Shown here: piece after piece, positions 24,421 through 32,006 of the stretch
Layout of the letters: every line of letters begins with the position of its first letter
Numbering within the stretch: the first letter of the stretch is position 1
Origin: a virus
Direction: 5' to 3' (one strand)
DNA length: 64,000 bases
IMG/VR virus record: IMGVR_UViG_3300022821_000012
Coordinates: 36,211-100,210 of that record
The notes under the pieces: generated by a model
Database searches by the model: none
Told to the model about the DNA's origin: nothing
Seen by the model: only the letters and a program-made list of their open reading frames with translations
Program-made: the position numbers and the translations under genes

Positions 24421-24756
24421 TTACTTGTTCTCCATCTGTGATTGTTTCTCGTTTAACATTTCCAGTGTCGCCACTGAGTTCGGAACCATCTGTTCCCGTA
24501 CTTCCACCAGTCTCTCGTATCGTCCCTCTGGCGGGTCCATCGCTACGGATTTCGTCTGGGTTGTCGCTGTTGATAATATCCCGAGGATTGTCATTGTCAT
24601 CAATGCGACCATCATGGATACTACTAGTAATGTGTTGTCCGTTGCTTTCTCCACCATTTGATCAATGCGACCATCATGGATACTACTAGTAATGTGTTGT
24701 CCGTTGCTTTCTCCACCATTTGATTCCCTGTACTGTACCACTAAATCATCTATCAT
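24421..24756 (-). CDS. Membrane protein, or fusion made by a 62-bp duplication
   Basis: 111 aa as it stands. Residues 1-32 (MIDDLVVQYRESNGG...) belong to the frame that without the duplication would run into the adhesin. From residue 34 (MVEKATDN, ATG at 24657) it reads a membrane helix (LLVVSMMVALMTMTILGILS) and a charged helix. The 78-aa part from 24657 may be the true gene. Confidence 0.5.
   Translation of the reverse strand: MIDDLVVQYRESNGGESNGQHITSSIHDGRIDQMVEKATDNTLLVVSMMVALMTMTILGILSTATTQTKSVAMDPPEGRYERLVEVREQMVPNSVATLEMLNEKQSQMENK
24599..24724. repeat. Perfect 62-bp tandem duplication
   Basis: Copy 1 begins at 24599 and copy 2 at 24661, identical over the full unit. Since 62 is not a multiple of 3 it moves the reading frame. 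The lack of any difference implies a recent event or an assembly artefact. Confidence 0.9.
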
Positions 24757-24760
24757 TTTT

Positions 24761-24995
24761 TTAATACTCCACTACGTAAGATGTGTATGGACATTTCGGG
24801 TCAGGAAAATTACCAGTTCGCATCACAATCGGTGTAACTTTAATCACCTGCCGTAAGTTGTAATCGTCTAACTCAACAACTTCAGTTACAGGCGTAAAGG
24901 TTTGATGGACTGTGCCCACCGCCTTCCCAGTTTTTGAAGGGTTTGGTCGTTAGTTGGATTGTCGTGCCTTTGAAAATATCTCGTTGGTATAACAT
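24761..24995 (-). pseudogene. Small gene with one-base frameshift
   Basis: Begins MLYQRDIFKGTTIQLTTKPF at 24995, then changes frame at a run of five A near 24940 and continues GKAVGTVHQTFTPVTEVVEL to the stop at 24761. Product about 77 aa if repaired. Function unknown. Confidence 0.55.
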
Positions 24996-25017
24996 GGTAT
25001 TTATTCCTTATGGTGTT

Positions 25018-25431
25018 TTAAGGGTGAAGTGGAAAGTTGCCCAGAACTGCTTTAACCATCGGGTTAGCACGATCTGCGAAAACATAAGCACACGTATCAA
25101 CTGGCAGGAAGTGTGTCGTGTCACCATCCCGTAGAGGGTAGGTTGGATCGTGAACAACACCAGAAACCAAACCCATAACTTCAGAAGTTTCTACAGCTTG
25201 GCGCATCTGCTTTTCGTTAACAGCTAGAACCAGAACAGTGCCGAAACCTTGTTCGGTTTCCAATTTCCATTGCGGAAACAATTGACCAAGATTGAAGTCA
25301 GGCAACGCTTCGTTAGCATGTTTTACGAAAGCGTTACTTGCGTGACTAGCTTGCGCCATTGCTTTGCCAGCGTTCATGCTTTCCATGTCATTCCGCATCA
25401 GAATGTATAGCGTCGGTAGTGTTTCAGTCAT
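25018..25431 (-). CDS. Peptidyl-tRNA hydrolase, Pth2 family
   Basis: 137 aa. LYILMRNDMESMNAGKAMAQ, then ASHASNAF, is the Pth2 active-site region, and a long variable loop precedes LRDGDTTHFLPVDTCAYVF. Pth2 enzymes (archaeal and eukaryotic type) release peptides from tRNA dropped by ribosomes. With the tmRNA it would recycle tRNAs late in infection. Confidence 0.75.
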   Translation of the reverse strand: MTETLPTLYILMRNDMESMNAGKAMAQASHASNAFVKHANEALPDFNLGQLFPQWKLETEQGFGTVLVLAVNEKQMRQAVETSEVMGLVSGVVHDPTYPLRDGDTTHFLPVDTCAYVFADRANPMVKAVLGNFPLHP

Positions 25432-25432
25432 T

Positions 25433-25630
25433 TTATTTTCCTTTCTTTACCATCTCTATTAACGAAAAACCCAGTCCAATAATAGTCGCCAGTGCAAATG
25501 ACGGCAACATAAAGACCCAAACGTACCACGGATCGGGTCCGCCGCATTTACCTTTAGTCTCCCAAGACCAAAAGAAGAAAACGACAGATGCAACTGTCCA
25601 AGTCGTCAGACCTAAAATTAACCAGATCAT
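25433..25630 (-). CDS. 65-aa two-helix membrane protein
   Basis: Two membrane helices (MIWLILGLTTWTVASVVFFF and VWVFMLPSFALATIIGLGFS) with a short loop containing one Cys. One base from the Pth2 gene. Function unknown. Confidence 0.6.
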   Translation of the reverse strand: MIWLILGLTTWTVASVVFFFWSWETKGKCGGPDPWYVWVFMLPSFALATIIGLGFSLIEMVKKGK

Positions 25631-25845
25631 ATTGCTTGAACTTTAAGCTGTGCAAAATAGCTTTTTGTTGCTGCGAAGTGCGCAGTACGATTTGGGTTCA
25701 TCGGGGTAGGGCAACTAATCGTCACCCAATCAATCATATTATGTGCTGCATTCTTGGCCTTGTTGAAACTTTTGATGGTTCCAACCAACTGACCAGCTGC
25801 GCTTGACCAAGTAACTTTCTGACCTACTTCAAAACCGTTTACCAT
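25627..25845 (-). CDS. HVA1/DUF2945-like Tudor-type protein
   Basis: 72 aa. FEVGQKVTWSSAAGQLVGTI fits the small beta-barrel of the hypervirulence-associated family. Coupled to the membrane gene. Role unknown. Confidence 0.6.
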   Translation of the reverse strand: MVNGFEVGQKVTWSSAAGQLVGTIKSFNKAKNAAHNMIDWVTISCPTPMNPNRTAHFAATKSYFAQLKVQAI

Positions 25846-25936
25846 GTGTGTATTCCTTTTCCTTATTGTTCATTAAAGTAACATGGACAATAAGTTAAGT
25901 CAAGTCTTTTTTAGACATAAGATAAATCCTTTTCAG

Positions 25937-26110
25937 TCATTTCATTTTCGTGTAAGTCTTTTTATTCCATACCCATTCATTTAATCGGGTAGGTGAACAA
26001 GTTACGGGTTTTGGCATAAATCGTGATATACACGCACGTGAATAAAAGCAGTTATTACAACTCTTTTCAAATGATAGTCGCTTCCAAAACAGTTCTTTAT
26101 CTTTATTCAT
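25937..26110 (-). CDS. FW-family small zinc-knuckle protein
   Basis: 57 aa: MNKDKELFWKRL, CNNCFYSRAC, another Cys, and EWVWNKK. Confidence 0.65.
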   Translation of the reverse strand: MNKDKELFWKRLSFEKSCNNCFYSRACISRFMPKPVTCSPTRLNEWVWNKKTYTKMK

Positions 26111-26595
26111 TTGGTTACGATTTCCCATAGTTTTTGCCAGTCGCTGCTGTTATATCCCGGTTTATCATACTGTTGGTTATAGCCACCCCAAAAGTTTAGT
26201 CTACCCTTCTCGTTAACCTTACTAAACGTTCCAGCAACAAACCCTCCACCAATCAGCGCAAGATATTGTGTACTATCTGTTTTGATATCAGGATGGCTAT
26301 CTTTTCCACCAGCAAGCATATCTACTTCAACAAGTGTTACATTCTTTCTAGTCCACGTGTCATAATCACGCCGCCGTTGTTCAGCCCGCTGTTCATTTTC
26401 AATATTAATACGATCAATGTATGACGGAAGGTTAGGAAACCGTTTTATAATACTGTTAAAAGTATGATGATGTTCGGCTTCCCGTAGATTAGAATACCCA
26501 AACCATTTTTCAAGTTCAAGTCCGAACTCTTCGGTATTCCAATAATCACGGCGTATCGGTGCTTGCAATGCTTCCCAAAACTTTTCTTTATTCAT
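26107..26595 (-). CDS. FW N-terminal tag fused to a larger domain
   Basis: 162 aa from 26595: MNKEKFWEALQAP, then a domain without the CxxC knuckle that ends DKPGYNSSDWQKLWEIV. The middle has a basic helix (RAEQRRRDYDTWTRKN). It shows that the FW tag can stand in front of an unrelated domain. Confidence 0.65.
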   Translation of the reverse strand: MNKEKFWEALQAPIRRDYWNTEEFGLELEKWFGYSNLREAEHHHTFNSIIKRFPNLPSYIDRINIENEQRAEQRRRDYDTWTRKNVTLVEVDMLAGGKDSHPDIKTDSTQYLALIGGGFVAGTFSKVNEKGRLNFWGGYNQQYDKPGYNSSDWQKLWEIVTK

Positions 26596-26762
26596 TTGTC
26601 GCCGTTCCATTCCCAGTTATCTTCTTGATAACTAAGGGTTGCCATAATTTCTGGATCGTGTTCGTGACACGTCACACACCAATTCTCGTATTTGAACTTG
26701 CAATTAAAGCAACCTTTTTTAGTAGGCTCACTTAACGCATTGATAAACTCAGTCTTATTCAT
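26592..26762 (-). CDS. FW-family small zinc-knuckle protein
   Basis: 56 aa: MNKTEFINALSEPTKKGCFN, CKFKY, CVTCHEHDPE, and NWEWNGDK. Not FW but FI at the motif, as in the copy at 27321-27524, so these two form a subfamily. Confidence 0.65.
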   Translation of the reverse strand: MNKTEFINALSEPTKKGCFNCKFKYENWCVTCHEHDPEIMATLSYQEDNWEWNGDK

Positions 26763-27100
26763 TTATCACGTCTTCCTTTATGTCTACCCATTTTCGCCTT
26801 TGCTTGACGGGCACGTTTGCCTTCAAGTTTGTTCGGAATGTGCTCTCGGGTGCTTAGAATCTCATACACCGCATCGGATACACCTTCCCGACTATGATAT
26901 TCATCATCATCACTATACTCATTCCTAAAATAACCATATCGCATATTGAGAAGCGCTTTGGTAGGTGTGTCTTTAAACTCTTTCAGCGCATTTCTCTTCG
27001 CCCTTTTATATTTTTTGGCATATTCACGACGCCGTTTCTCGAATTCAATGTCATTACTTGAAGCCGTTAATCCAAATATAAAATCTTCTTTACATATCAT
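26759..27100 (-). CDS. Hypothetical basic protein, 113 aa
   Basis: MICKEDFIFGLTASSNDIEF, then a very basic helix (KRRREYAKKYKRAKRNALKE) and a basic tail (KAKMGRHKGRRDK). Probably binds nucleic acid. Confidence 0.65.
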   Translation of the reverse strand: MICKEDFIFGLTASSNDIEFEKRRREYAKKYKRAKRNALKEFKDTPTKALLNMRYGYFRNEYSDDDEYHSREGVSDAVYEILSTREHIPNKLEGKRARQAKAKMGRHKGRRDK

Positions 27101-27324
27101 CGGTCATTGTCCTCTGTGTTAACTCCATCCCATTCCCAATGTGGGTATATACTCTTCGGGTGACTGTCACTCACCATGCGGGATACAACAATGCATTCAT
27201 CCTCGTCCTGTAGTAGCACCCTCCCACAACTTTCGGCACCATCTGGTTCTAAGTGCTTACATGTGCCGCACCCGATTTCAGGCGATACCATTGATTCCCA
27301 AAACTGTTCTTTATCTTTATTCAT
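27097..27324 (-). CDS. FW-family small zinc-knuckle protein
   Basis: 75 aa from 27324: MNKDKEQFWESM, CGTCKHLE, two further Cys, and HWEWDG. Confidence 0.7.
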   Translation of the reverse strand: MNKDKEQFWESMVSPEIGCGTCKHLEPDGAESCGRVLLQDEDECIVVSRMVSDSHPKSIYPHWEWDGVNTEDNDR

Positions 27325-27524
27325 TTGTCGCCGTTCCATTCCCAGTTGTCTTCTGGATACAGGTCAGGTTTATTTATCATTTCTGGATCGTGTTCGTGAC
27401 ACTTCCCACACTTGTTATTATATCCATCCTCTGGCATTGTGCCAGACCGTCTGGCAAACTTACAGTTCAGACAACTTTTATCATACGGTTCAGATAAAGC
27501 CTTGATAAACTCATTCTTATTCAT
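27321..27524 (-). CDS. FW-family small zinc-knuckle protein (FI type)
   Basis: 67 aa from 27524: MNKNEFIKALSEP, CLNCKFARR, CGKCHEHDPE, and NWEWNGDK. Closest to 26592-26762. Confidence 0.7.
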   Translation of the reverse strand: MNKNEFIKALSEPYDKSCLNCKFARRSGTMPEDGYNNKCGKCHEHDPEMINKPDLYPEDNWEWNGDK

Positions 27525-27720
27525 CAAAAGTTCCATCCCATTCCCAAAAAGGATAAGTTTGGACCACATTAATAAGAAATATAGCGCATTCTTCTTCGCC
27601 AGTTTCACGTAGACGATAGCATGTATCATTAAAATACTCTCGGTGTCTACAGTTAGAACAACGAGGTTCTGGTATCGGATTGGTTAAAATATTCCAAAAC
27701 TGGTGTTCTTTTTTATTCAT
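27517..27720 (-). CDS. FW-family small zinc-knuckle protein
   Basis: 67 aa: MNKKEHQFWNIL, CSNCRHRE, two further Cys, and PFWEWDG. First gene behind the promoter at 27727-27755. Confidence 0.7.
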   Translation of the reverse strand: MNKKEHQFWNILTNPIPEPRCSNCRHREYFNDTCYRLRETGEEECAIFLINVVQTYPFWEWDGTFDE

Positions 27721-27726
27721 TGATAA

Positions 27727-27755
27727 AAGATAACAGAATAGATTGATTATGTCAA
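27727..27755 (-). promoter_or_regulatory. sigma70-type promoter (TTGACA-17-TATCTT)
   Basis: -35 at 27755-27750 exact, -10 at 27732-27727 weaker. Feeds the FW cluster to the left. Confidence 0.5.
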
Positions 27756-27762
27756 GGGGTTA

Positions 27763-28329
27763 TTATTGTGGGTTGACGGCACGGAAACAACTAAGGGAGC
27801 CTCGTCCAATCTGTCCCGTGATTACCCAAGTGCCGAACAATGCTTTGATAGTATCGTCCTGATAGCTAAATGATAACCACGTGATGCCTGTTGCTTGGGT
27901 AGGTGTTTGAAAGATAAAGATTAGTTTCTTTGGCGTTACAATAACTTCTTCGGCTTGCCAAAACTTATTTGAATCTATGACTTGTCCAGTTAATGACAGC
28001 TTTCCGCCGCTATTCATATTAATGGATAGTGCGCTTTCAATGGTTGTGTTTACTTTATCTTCATTAAGGGAGTTTATTATTGTACCATTGCAAATCCAGT
28101 TACCTTCAAGATCGTGCCGAATAGGCTCTAATGGATCACTATACATATTATTGTATGATGTGAAAGCTACGCCCAATAAAATAAAATAGGCGGCGATTGA
28201 GCCACCTAGTTTAATGCCTTGGCTAGTGTTTTTGAACGAGCTATTACTTTGCAACACCTTGTGGGTTACATAGGTCGGAATAAGGGGCACTAACGTAATG
28301 ATTACCCAAATAATAAGTTTCTCGTACAT
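27763..28329 (-). CDS. Membrane protein with C-terminal beta domain
   Basis: 188 aa. Two N-terminal helices (LIIWVIITLVPLIPTYVTH and GGSIAAYFILLGVAFTSY) and then a beta-rich domain with DLEGNWICNGTI. No ribosome site; CTAAATA, a weak late motif, lies 5 bases before the ATG. Confidence 0.6.
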   Translation of the reverse strand: MYEKLIIWVIITLVPLIPTYVTHKVLQSNSSFKNTSQGIKLGGSIAAYFILLGVAFTSYNNMYSDPLEPIRHDLEGNWICNGTIINSLNEDKVNTTIESALSINMNSGGKLSLTGQVIDSNKFWQAEEVIVTPKKLIFIFQTPTQATGITWLSFSYQDDTIKALFGTWVITGQIGRGSLSCFRAVNPQ

Positions 28330-28350
28330 ACATATATTTAGGTATTTTCG

Positions 28351-28551
28351 TCATTTTCCATCCCGTTCCCATTGGCGTAACCATGGGTGTCCGTACTTAC
28401 ATGTCGTAGCGGAGTCTTTATCCATTAGTTCTGTGCAGATACACGAGTTATCACTGATGTAATATATACATATGATGTATTAAAATGCTTGCAGTTGCTA
28501 TAACCACGGCGATGGCAGACTTAACGCTTCCCAAAATGCATCCTTATTCAT
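28351..28551 (-). pseudogene. Decayed FW-family copy
   Basis: Starts MNKDAFWEALSLPSPWL and stops; other frames give GYSNCKHFNTSY and, at the end, QWERDGK. At least two frameshifts. Confidence 0.6.
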
Positions 28552-28754
28552 TCCAATAGCTCATATCTTCTTATCTTCCACATCTTACATTTCTCAGGAA
28601 CATAGTGATTTTGAAATATTTGGCTTTTCTCGTGACAAAACACTTGAAAATGATCTGGATTGTTATCATCAAGCGTTCGGTATATCTTTGCGAACCGACA
28701 GTCCTCGCAATCTTGATTACTTTTTAACGCTTCCCAGAACTCTTCTTTATCCAT
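28548..28754 (-). CDS. FW-family small zinc-knuckle protein
   Basis: 68 aa from 28754: MDKEEFWEALKSNQDCEDC, later FCHEKS, but the end is MWKIRRYELLE, not WEWDG. Confidence 0.65.
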   Translation of the reverse strand: MDKEEFWEALKSNQDCEDCRFAKIYRTLDDNNPDHFQVFCHEKSQIFQNHYVPEKCKMWKIRRYELLE

Positions 28755-29103
28755 TGCGATGGATAACAGGCGTCCAATGGTCAGGAACACTTAACTGCAA
28801 CTCTTTCACACGTTGTTCCATATGGTCATAAAATGAATCTATCTCTCCTCCCCATTTACCACGAAGATTAGATACACAATCCAATACAAAGTTCCATTGC
28901 TGTGTTTTGTAGCCATTAATCATCTTGGCGTGAAACTCTTTCCAATGGTCCATTTGTGGTAAATCACCAAGACTAATATTTTCTGCACTGATTACTGACC
29001 ACGCCGGGAGTTCTTCGCCTTCTACCATAAACGTGTCAAGTTCAAGCACGATATACTTGTCGCCAAACATTTCGCTTACATCTTCACCGTATACTACTTT
29101 CAT
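28747..29103 (-). CDS. Hypothetical protein, 118 aa
   Basis: MKVVYGEDVSEMFGDKYIVL, acidic and Trp-rich. Coupled to the upstream membrane gene. No family recognised. Confidence 0.65.
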   Translation of the reverse strand: MKVVYGEDVSEMFGDKYIVLELDTFMVEGEELPAWSVISAENISLGDLPQMDHWKEFHAKMINGYKTQQWNFVLDCVSNLRGKWGGEIDSFYDHMEQRVKELQLSVPDHWTPVIHRNG

Positions 29104-29288
29104 TTATTCATTTCCTCATCAGCTAAATCCCTGATATGATATGAAAGCGCACCCATCAATAGCATCATCAATAAGATATGCACCGACATCATCGACATTG
29201 GAATTATTCCTAAAATAAGACAACTAACAATCGATGTGACCATCACCAATGCTGATGAAATAAGAGTAAAGTATAAACAGTAAATCAT
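29100..29288 (-). CDS. 62-aa two-helix membrane protein
   Basis: Two hydrophobic segments (LYFTLISSALVMVTSIVSCL and IPMSMMSVHILLMMLLMGAL) with a short acidic tail. Coupled to the P-loop gene. Confidence 0.6.
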   Translation of the reverse strand: MIYCLYFTLISSALVMVTSIVSCLILGIIPMSMMSVHILLMMLLMGALSYHIRDLADEEMNK

Positions 29289-29809
29289 GTGTATTTTCCT
29301 TGTGCTAAAACAGTTTCCAATATACGCTTCGGTGCCATTGCATCGCCATCAACTTCAACAAACGGAAGATTATTGTCAATAAGAAGTTGTTTGATATCAT
29401 CGTCAGCCTGACGTGCTTCTTGTTCGTTCTGATTACGACCGTTTGGATTATATTTTTTAGTTCGATTAATCCAAATGTTTAGATTGTCATACGAATTAAA
29501 AAGTTCTAATGCAAATGTCGGAAATGTCAGTGGATGATAATTCGGCATATAATACAGCCCCAATAACAATGGCGAGTCAGTAATACACCAGTTCACTTGA
29601 TCCTGCAATACCATCATACGACTGTTCTGTTTGGCAGTCACATATAACTGATCTTTAAGAGTGTTATGTCGCTTTTGCCACACAAGTTTCTTAGCATATT
29701 CGGTGACAAGTTCAACTTCCATATCCCTTGTCTTCATTTCGAAGAAAAGACCCGAAGCAGTAGTGGACTTACCTGCGCCCGGACCCGCCCATAAATTTAT
29801 ACATTTCAT
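29285..29809 (-). CDS. P-loop ATPase/kinase (AAA_28-like)
   Basis: 174 aa. Walker A LWAGPGAGKSTTA at the start, a DSPLLLGLYY strand, and IWINRTKKYNPNGRNQ, the pattern of NadR-like phage P-loop proteins. It may phosphorylate a nucleotide or small molecule. Confidence 0.75.
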   Translation of the reverse strand: MKCINLWAGPGAGKSTTASGLFFEMKTRDMEVELVTEYAKKLVWQKRHNTLKDQLYVTAKQNSRMMVLQDQVNWCITDSPLLLGLYYMPNYHPLTFPTFALELFNSYDNLNIWINRTKKYNPNGRNQNEQEARQADDDIKQLLIDNNLPFVEVDGDAMAPKRILETVLAQGKYT

Positions 29810-30003
29810 GCTTTCACCACCTTGTATCCATTTTCTTTCAAGGCTTCTGCAATATTCATCGCAAAGTAATGTAAGTCACCCATTGCATCAACGTGCTTCT
29901 GAACCACCTCAACTTCTTTGTCTGGCATACCGCCAGATGAACACGTTTTTAGATAAGCCTTTGCTGCATTCTTACAGGCTTCATCCATATAACTATCCAT
30001 CAC
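29806..30003 (-). CDS. Hypothetical protein, 65 aa
   Basis: MMDSYMDEACKNAAKAYLKT and a C-terminal helix. Coupled at both ends between clpS and the P-loop gene. Confidence 0.6.
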   Translation of the reverse strand: MMDSYMDEACKNAAKAYLKTCSSGGMPDKEVEVVQKHVDAMGDLHYFAMNIAEALKENGYKVVKA

Positions 30004-30302
30004 GATGGCTCTACTTTGACTTGAAGTGGAAAACCAAGCGCACGGGCTTCAAGTGTTACTTCGACGCCTTTCTGTTCGGCAATCTCGTATGGTAGCGTGG
30101 CGACAACCGCGGAATCTTCTTCGTGGATTTCAGCCATCTTAGTAATCGCACGTTCATCATCATAATCAAAATGACGCATAAGCGTATCGATAACGAACTG
30201 CATTGTTGTTGCATCGTCGTTTAAATAAATCACGTTGAACATAGAAGGTTCTTTAACTCTTACCTTCGTTTTTGTAGCAATCGCAATATCTGAATCAGTC
30301 AT
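30000..30302 (-). CDS. clpS: ClpS adaptor protein
   Basis: 100 aa from 30302, with GAGG upstream. FNVIYLNDDATTMQFVIDTL is the ClpS signature (conserved DD near the N-degron pocket), followed by EIHEEDSAVVATLPYEIAEQ and GFPLQVKVE. ClpS gives N-end-rule substrates to ClpAP. Phage ClpS could redirect host Clp proteases. Confidence 0.85.
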   Translation of the reverse strand: MTDSDIAIATKTKVRVKEPSMFNVIYLNDDATTMQFVIDTLMRHFDYDDERAITKMAEIHEEDSAVVATLPYEIAEQKGVEVTLEARALGFPLQVKVEPS

Positions 30303-30309
30303 TATTACC

Positions 30310-30798
30310 TCATTGGTTTTTAGGAATACGTTGTTGATGTGGAAAATCATATACTTTTAAAGAGTTTTCACTGTCACGTGACATGCCTTGGTTCTTATTT
30401 CCTTTGGATTTGTTTGAACGTTCAAACTTACCCATCTGTCGCACACCTTTGTCAGCTTTCTTCTTAGCAGCATCAAGTGCCTTTTTCGCATTTTCATCAT
30501 ATGGGAAACGATACAGACGATCACCATCATCATTCCGAACCCATAACACAATAGTCTTTGTTTCGTCCACACGATGTGACACGATTTGAAATTCACCTAC
30601 TGGATAACCATCATAAGGATATCCGAATAGATTTATTGTATCACTTATAGTAACATACAGAAGTAGGAATGTCAATGGTACAATCGTCATTTTTCTAGTT
30701 AATGTTAAGGTTGACTTAGCTACCAGCATTAAAAATACAATAGTTAATGCAACCCAAATACTAACCAATGCGCCTGTCGTTGTTAAAAAGAATTCCAT
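30310..30798 (-). CDS. Two-helix membrane protein beside ExbB/ExbD-like pair
   Basis: 162 aa. Two N-terminal membrane helices (IWVALTIVFLMLVAK and IVPLTFLLLYVTISDTI), then a small beta region (IVLWVRNDDGDRLYRFPYDE) and a basic disordered tail. One base after the ExbD-like gene, so perhaps a third part of that complex. Confidence 0.6.
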   Translation of the reverse strand: MEFFLTTTGALVSIWVALTIVFLMLVAKSTLTLTRKMTIVPLTFLLLYVTISDTINLFGYPYDGYPVGEFQIVSHRVDETKTIVLWVRNDDGDRLYRFPYDENAKKALDAAKKKADKGVRQMGKFERSNKSKGNKNQGMSRDSENSLKVYDFPHQQRIPKNQ

Positions 30799-31455
30799 TT
30801 AATTTCCTGTGTCGGGTGTCTCGTGTACGATGGCATCACTGCGAAACTTCGCTACCTGCTCAGTAACCCATTCCTCTTGTTCAGTAGTAAATGCCTTTGC
30901 CAATCCCATGCCACTCATTGTAAACTTAAACGCCGTTTGTTCTTGACCTACTATTGTCATTATAACAGTTCTCTTAGCCATAAGTCTATATGGATTTATA
31001 CGTATCACTTCAATCTCGACAGGCACAACGTCTAGGCTATCATCTTTCGTTGAATACCAATGAATGCTAATAGTATACTCGCCTTCTATTGTTTGGCGAA
31101 TAGCAATAGCCTCAGTATTCATAGGATTTACAACTTCGACACCATCCAATACAAGCTTGTCATTCGTTTGTCCGAGATCATCACGGTCAAGATGCATCGT
31201 TTCATTATCACGTGCACGAAAGCTAACAGCGCCATGGGTATTTTTTGCCCATAGGTCAATGTCATTCGTGTCACCATCTGGCCACGTCATAGTAATCATA
31301 TACTCAGCCTTTGGATCAATCGATTTCTTTTTAGTAGGGGGATTCATCATGATGAATGCAATAATAAACAAACAAACAAAACTGATTAATAGATTGAATA
31401 GTAAGTCATTGAAGCCAACGACTGTTCCTGATCGCTTATTTCTCTGATACTTCAT
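30799..31455 (-). CDS. ExbD/TolR-like protein with beta-sandwich domain
   Basis: 218 aa from 31455. One membrane helix at residues 12-38 (GFNDLLFNLLISFVCLFIIA) with an Asp placed like the proton-carrying Asp of ExbD, TolR and MotB. The outside part begins with TWPDGDTNDIDLWAKN and LDRDDLG, which resembles a YfaP/DUF2135-type beta-sandwich instead of the usual ExbD fold. It overlaps the ExbB-like gene. Confidence 0.65.
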   Translation of the reverse strand: MKYQRNKRSGTVVGFNDLLFNLLISFVCLFIIAFIMMNPPTKKKSIDPKAEYMITMTWPDGDTNDIDLWAKNTHGAVSFRARDNETMHLDRDDLGQTNDKLVLDGVEVVNPMNTEAIAIRQTIEGEYTISIHWYSTKDDSLDVVPVEIEVIRINPYRLMAKRTVIMTIVGQEQTAFKFTMSGMGLAKAFTTEQEEWVTEQVAKFRSDAIVHETPDTGN

Positions 31456-31915
31456 CGTCTTCCCAACTGCTTTCAATAACCTGTATTTGAAGCTTGGTTA
31501 ACAAGTATCCAATAAGACCCATAAGCGTAGTGGTTAATGCTGTGCCGATACCCACTGCCATATCAACAATAACAGCCTGTAAGTTCTCGGTATTTTCTAC
31601 ATCAATGTTAGTAAATGCATCGCCAAATAACATAATAAAACCAGCAACCGTTCCGATCATTCCAAGCGTTAGCATTGCATCACATGAAAACCATACATAC
31701 TCGCCTTGTCTATCCAGAAACTTAGTATCTTTTCTTTTAGCAATGATGCCACACGATATGGTCGCAAATAGATATACAGCAATGATTACCATTGAAATCT
31801 TGGTTTGGTCAGCATACCATAAGGCTTCCCACCATCCAAGATGTGATGCCATAACGGCACCGAACATAACCACTACGGTTTGAATCCACCATTTCAATAG
31901 AATATTGTTTTGCAT
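31436..31915 (-). CDS. MotA/TolQ/ExbB-like proton-channel protein
   Basis: 159 aa. Two N-terminal helices, then the core MLTLGMIGTVAGFIMLF and MAVGIGTALTTTLMGLIGYL, the two pore helices of the MotA/TolQ/ExbB superfamily with the conserved Thr. Short, like a minimal ExbB. It should form a proton-driven motor with the ExbD-like partner. Confidence 0.75.
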   Translation of the reverse strand: MQNNILLKWWIQTVVVMFGAVMASHLGWWEALWYADQTKISMVIIAVYLFATISCGIIAKRKDTKFLDRQGEYVWFSCDAMLTLGMIGTVAGFIMLFGDAFTNIDVENTENLQAVIVDMAVGIGTALTTTLMGLIGYLLTKLQIQVIESSWEDDEVSEK

Positions 31916-31943
31916 AACTAGTCCTTAATGTACATATATAATG

Positions 31944-31951
31944 TATTTATA
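31944..31951 (-). promoter_or_regulatory. Late promoter TATAAATA
   Basis: Exact motif 29 bases upstream of the ExbB-like ATG; the cassette is probably late. Confidence 0.6.
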
Positions 31952-31957
31952 CAAAAG

Positions 31958-31988
31958 GAAAAGGGACAGGCTTTTACACCTGTCCCTC
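31958..31988 (-). terminator. Intrinsic terminator of hsp20
   Basis: GGGACAGG and CCTGTCCC arms, 8-nt loop, then TTTTCCTTTT on the minus strand. Confidence 0.85.
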
Positions 31989-32006
31989 ATTATTTTCGCT
32001 AACGGA

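Noticed and set aside
23802-24689. Plus-strand 295-aa Ser/Val/Pro-rich open frame
   Set aside because: It is the mirror of the Thr/Glu/Asp low-complexity adhesin DNA; composition explains it.
30799-31915. A Zorya (ZorAB) defence system
   Set aside because: The pair shares the motor fold, but there is no long ZorA tail, no OmpA-like ZorB domain and no ZorC/D/E gene.
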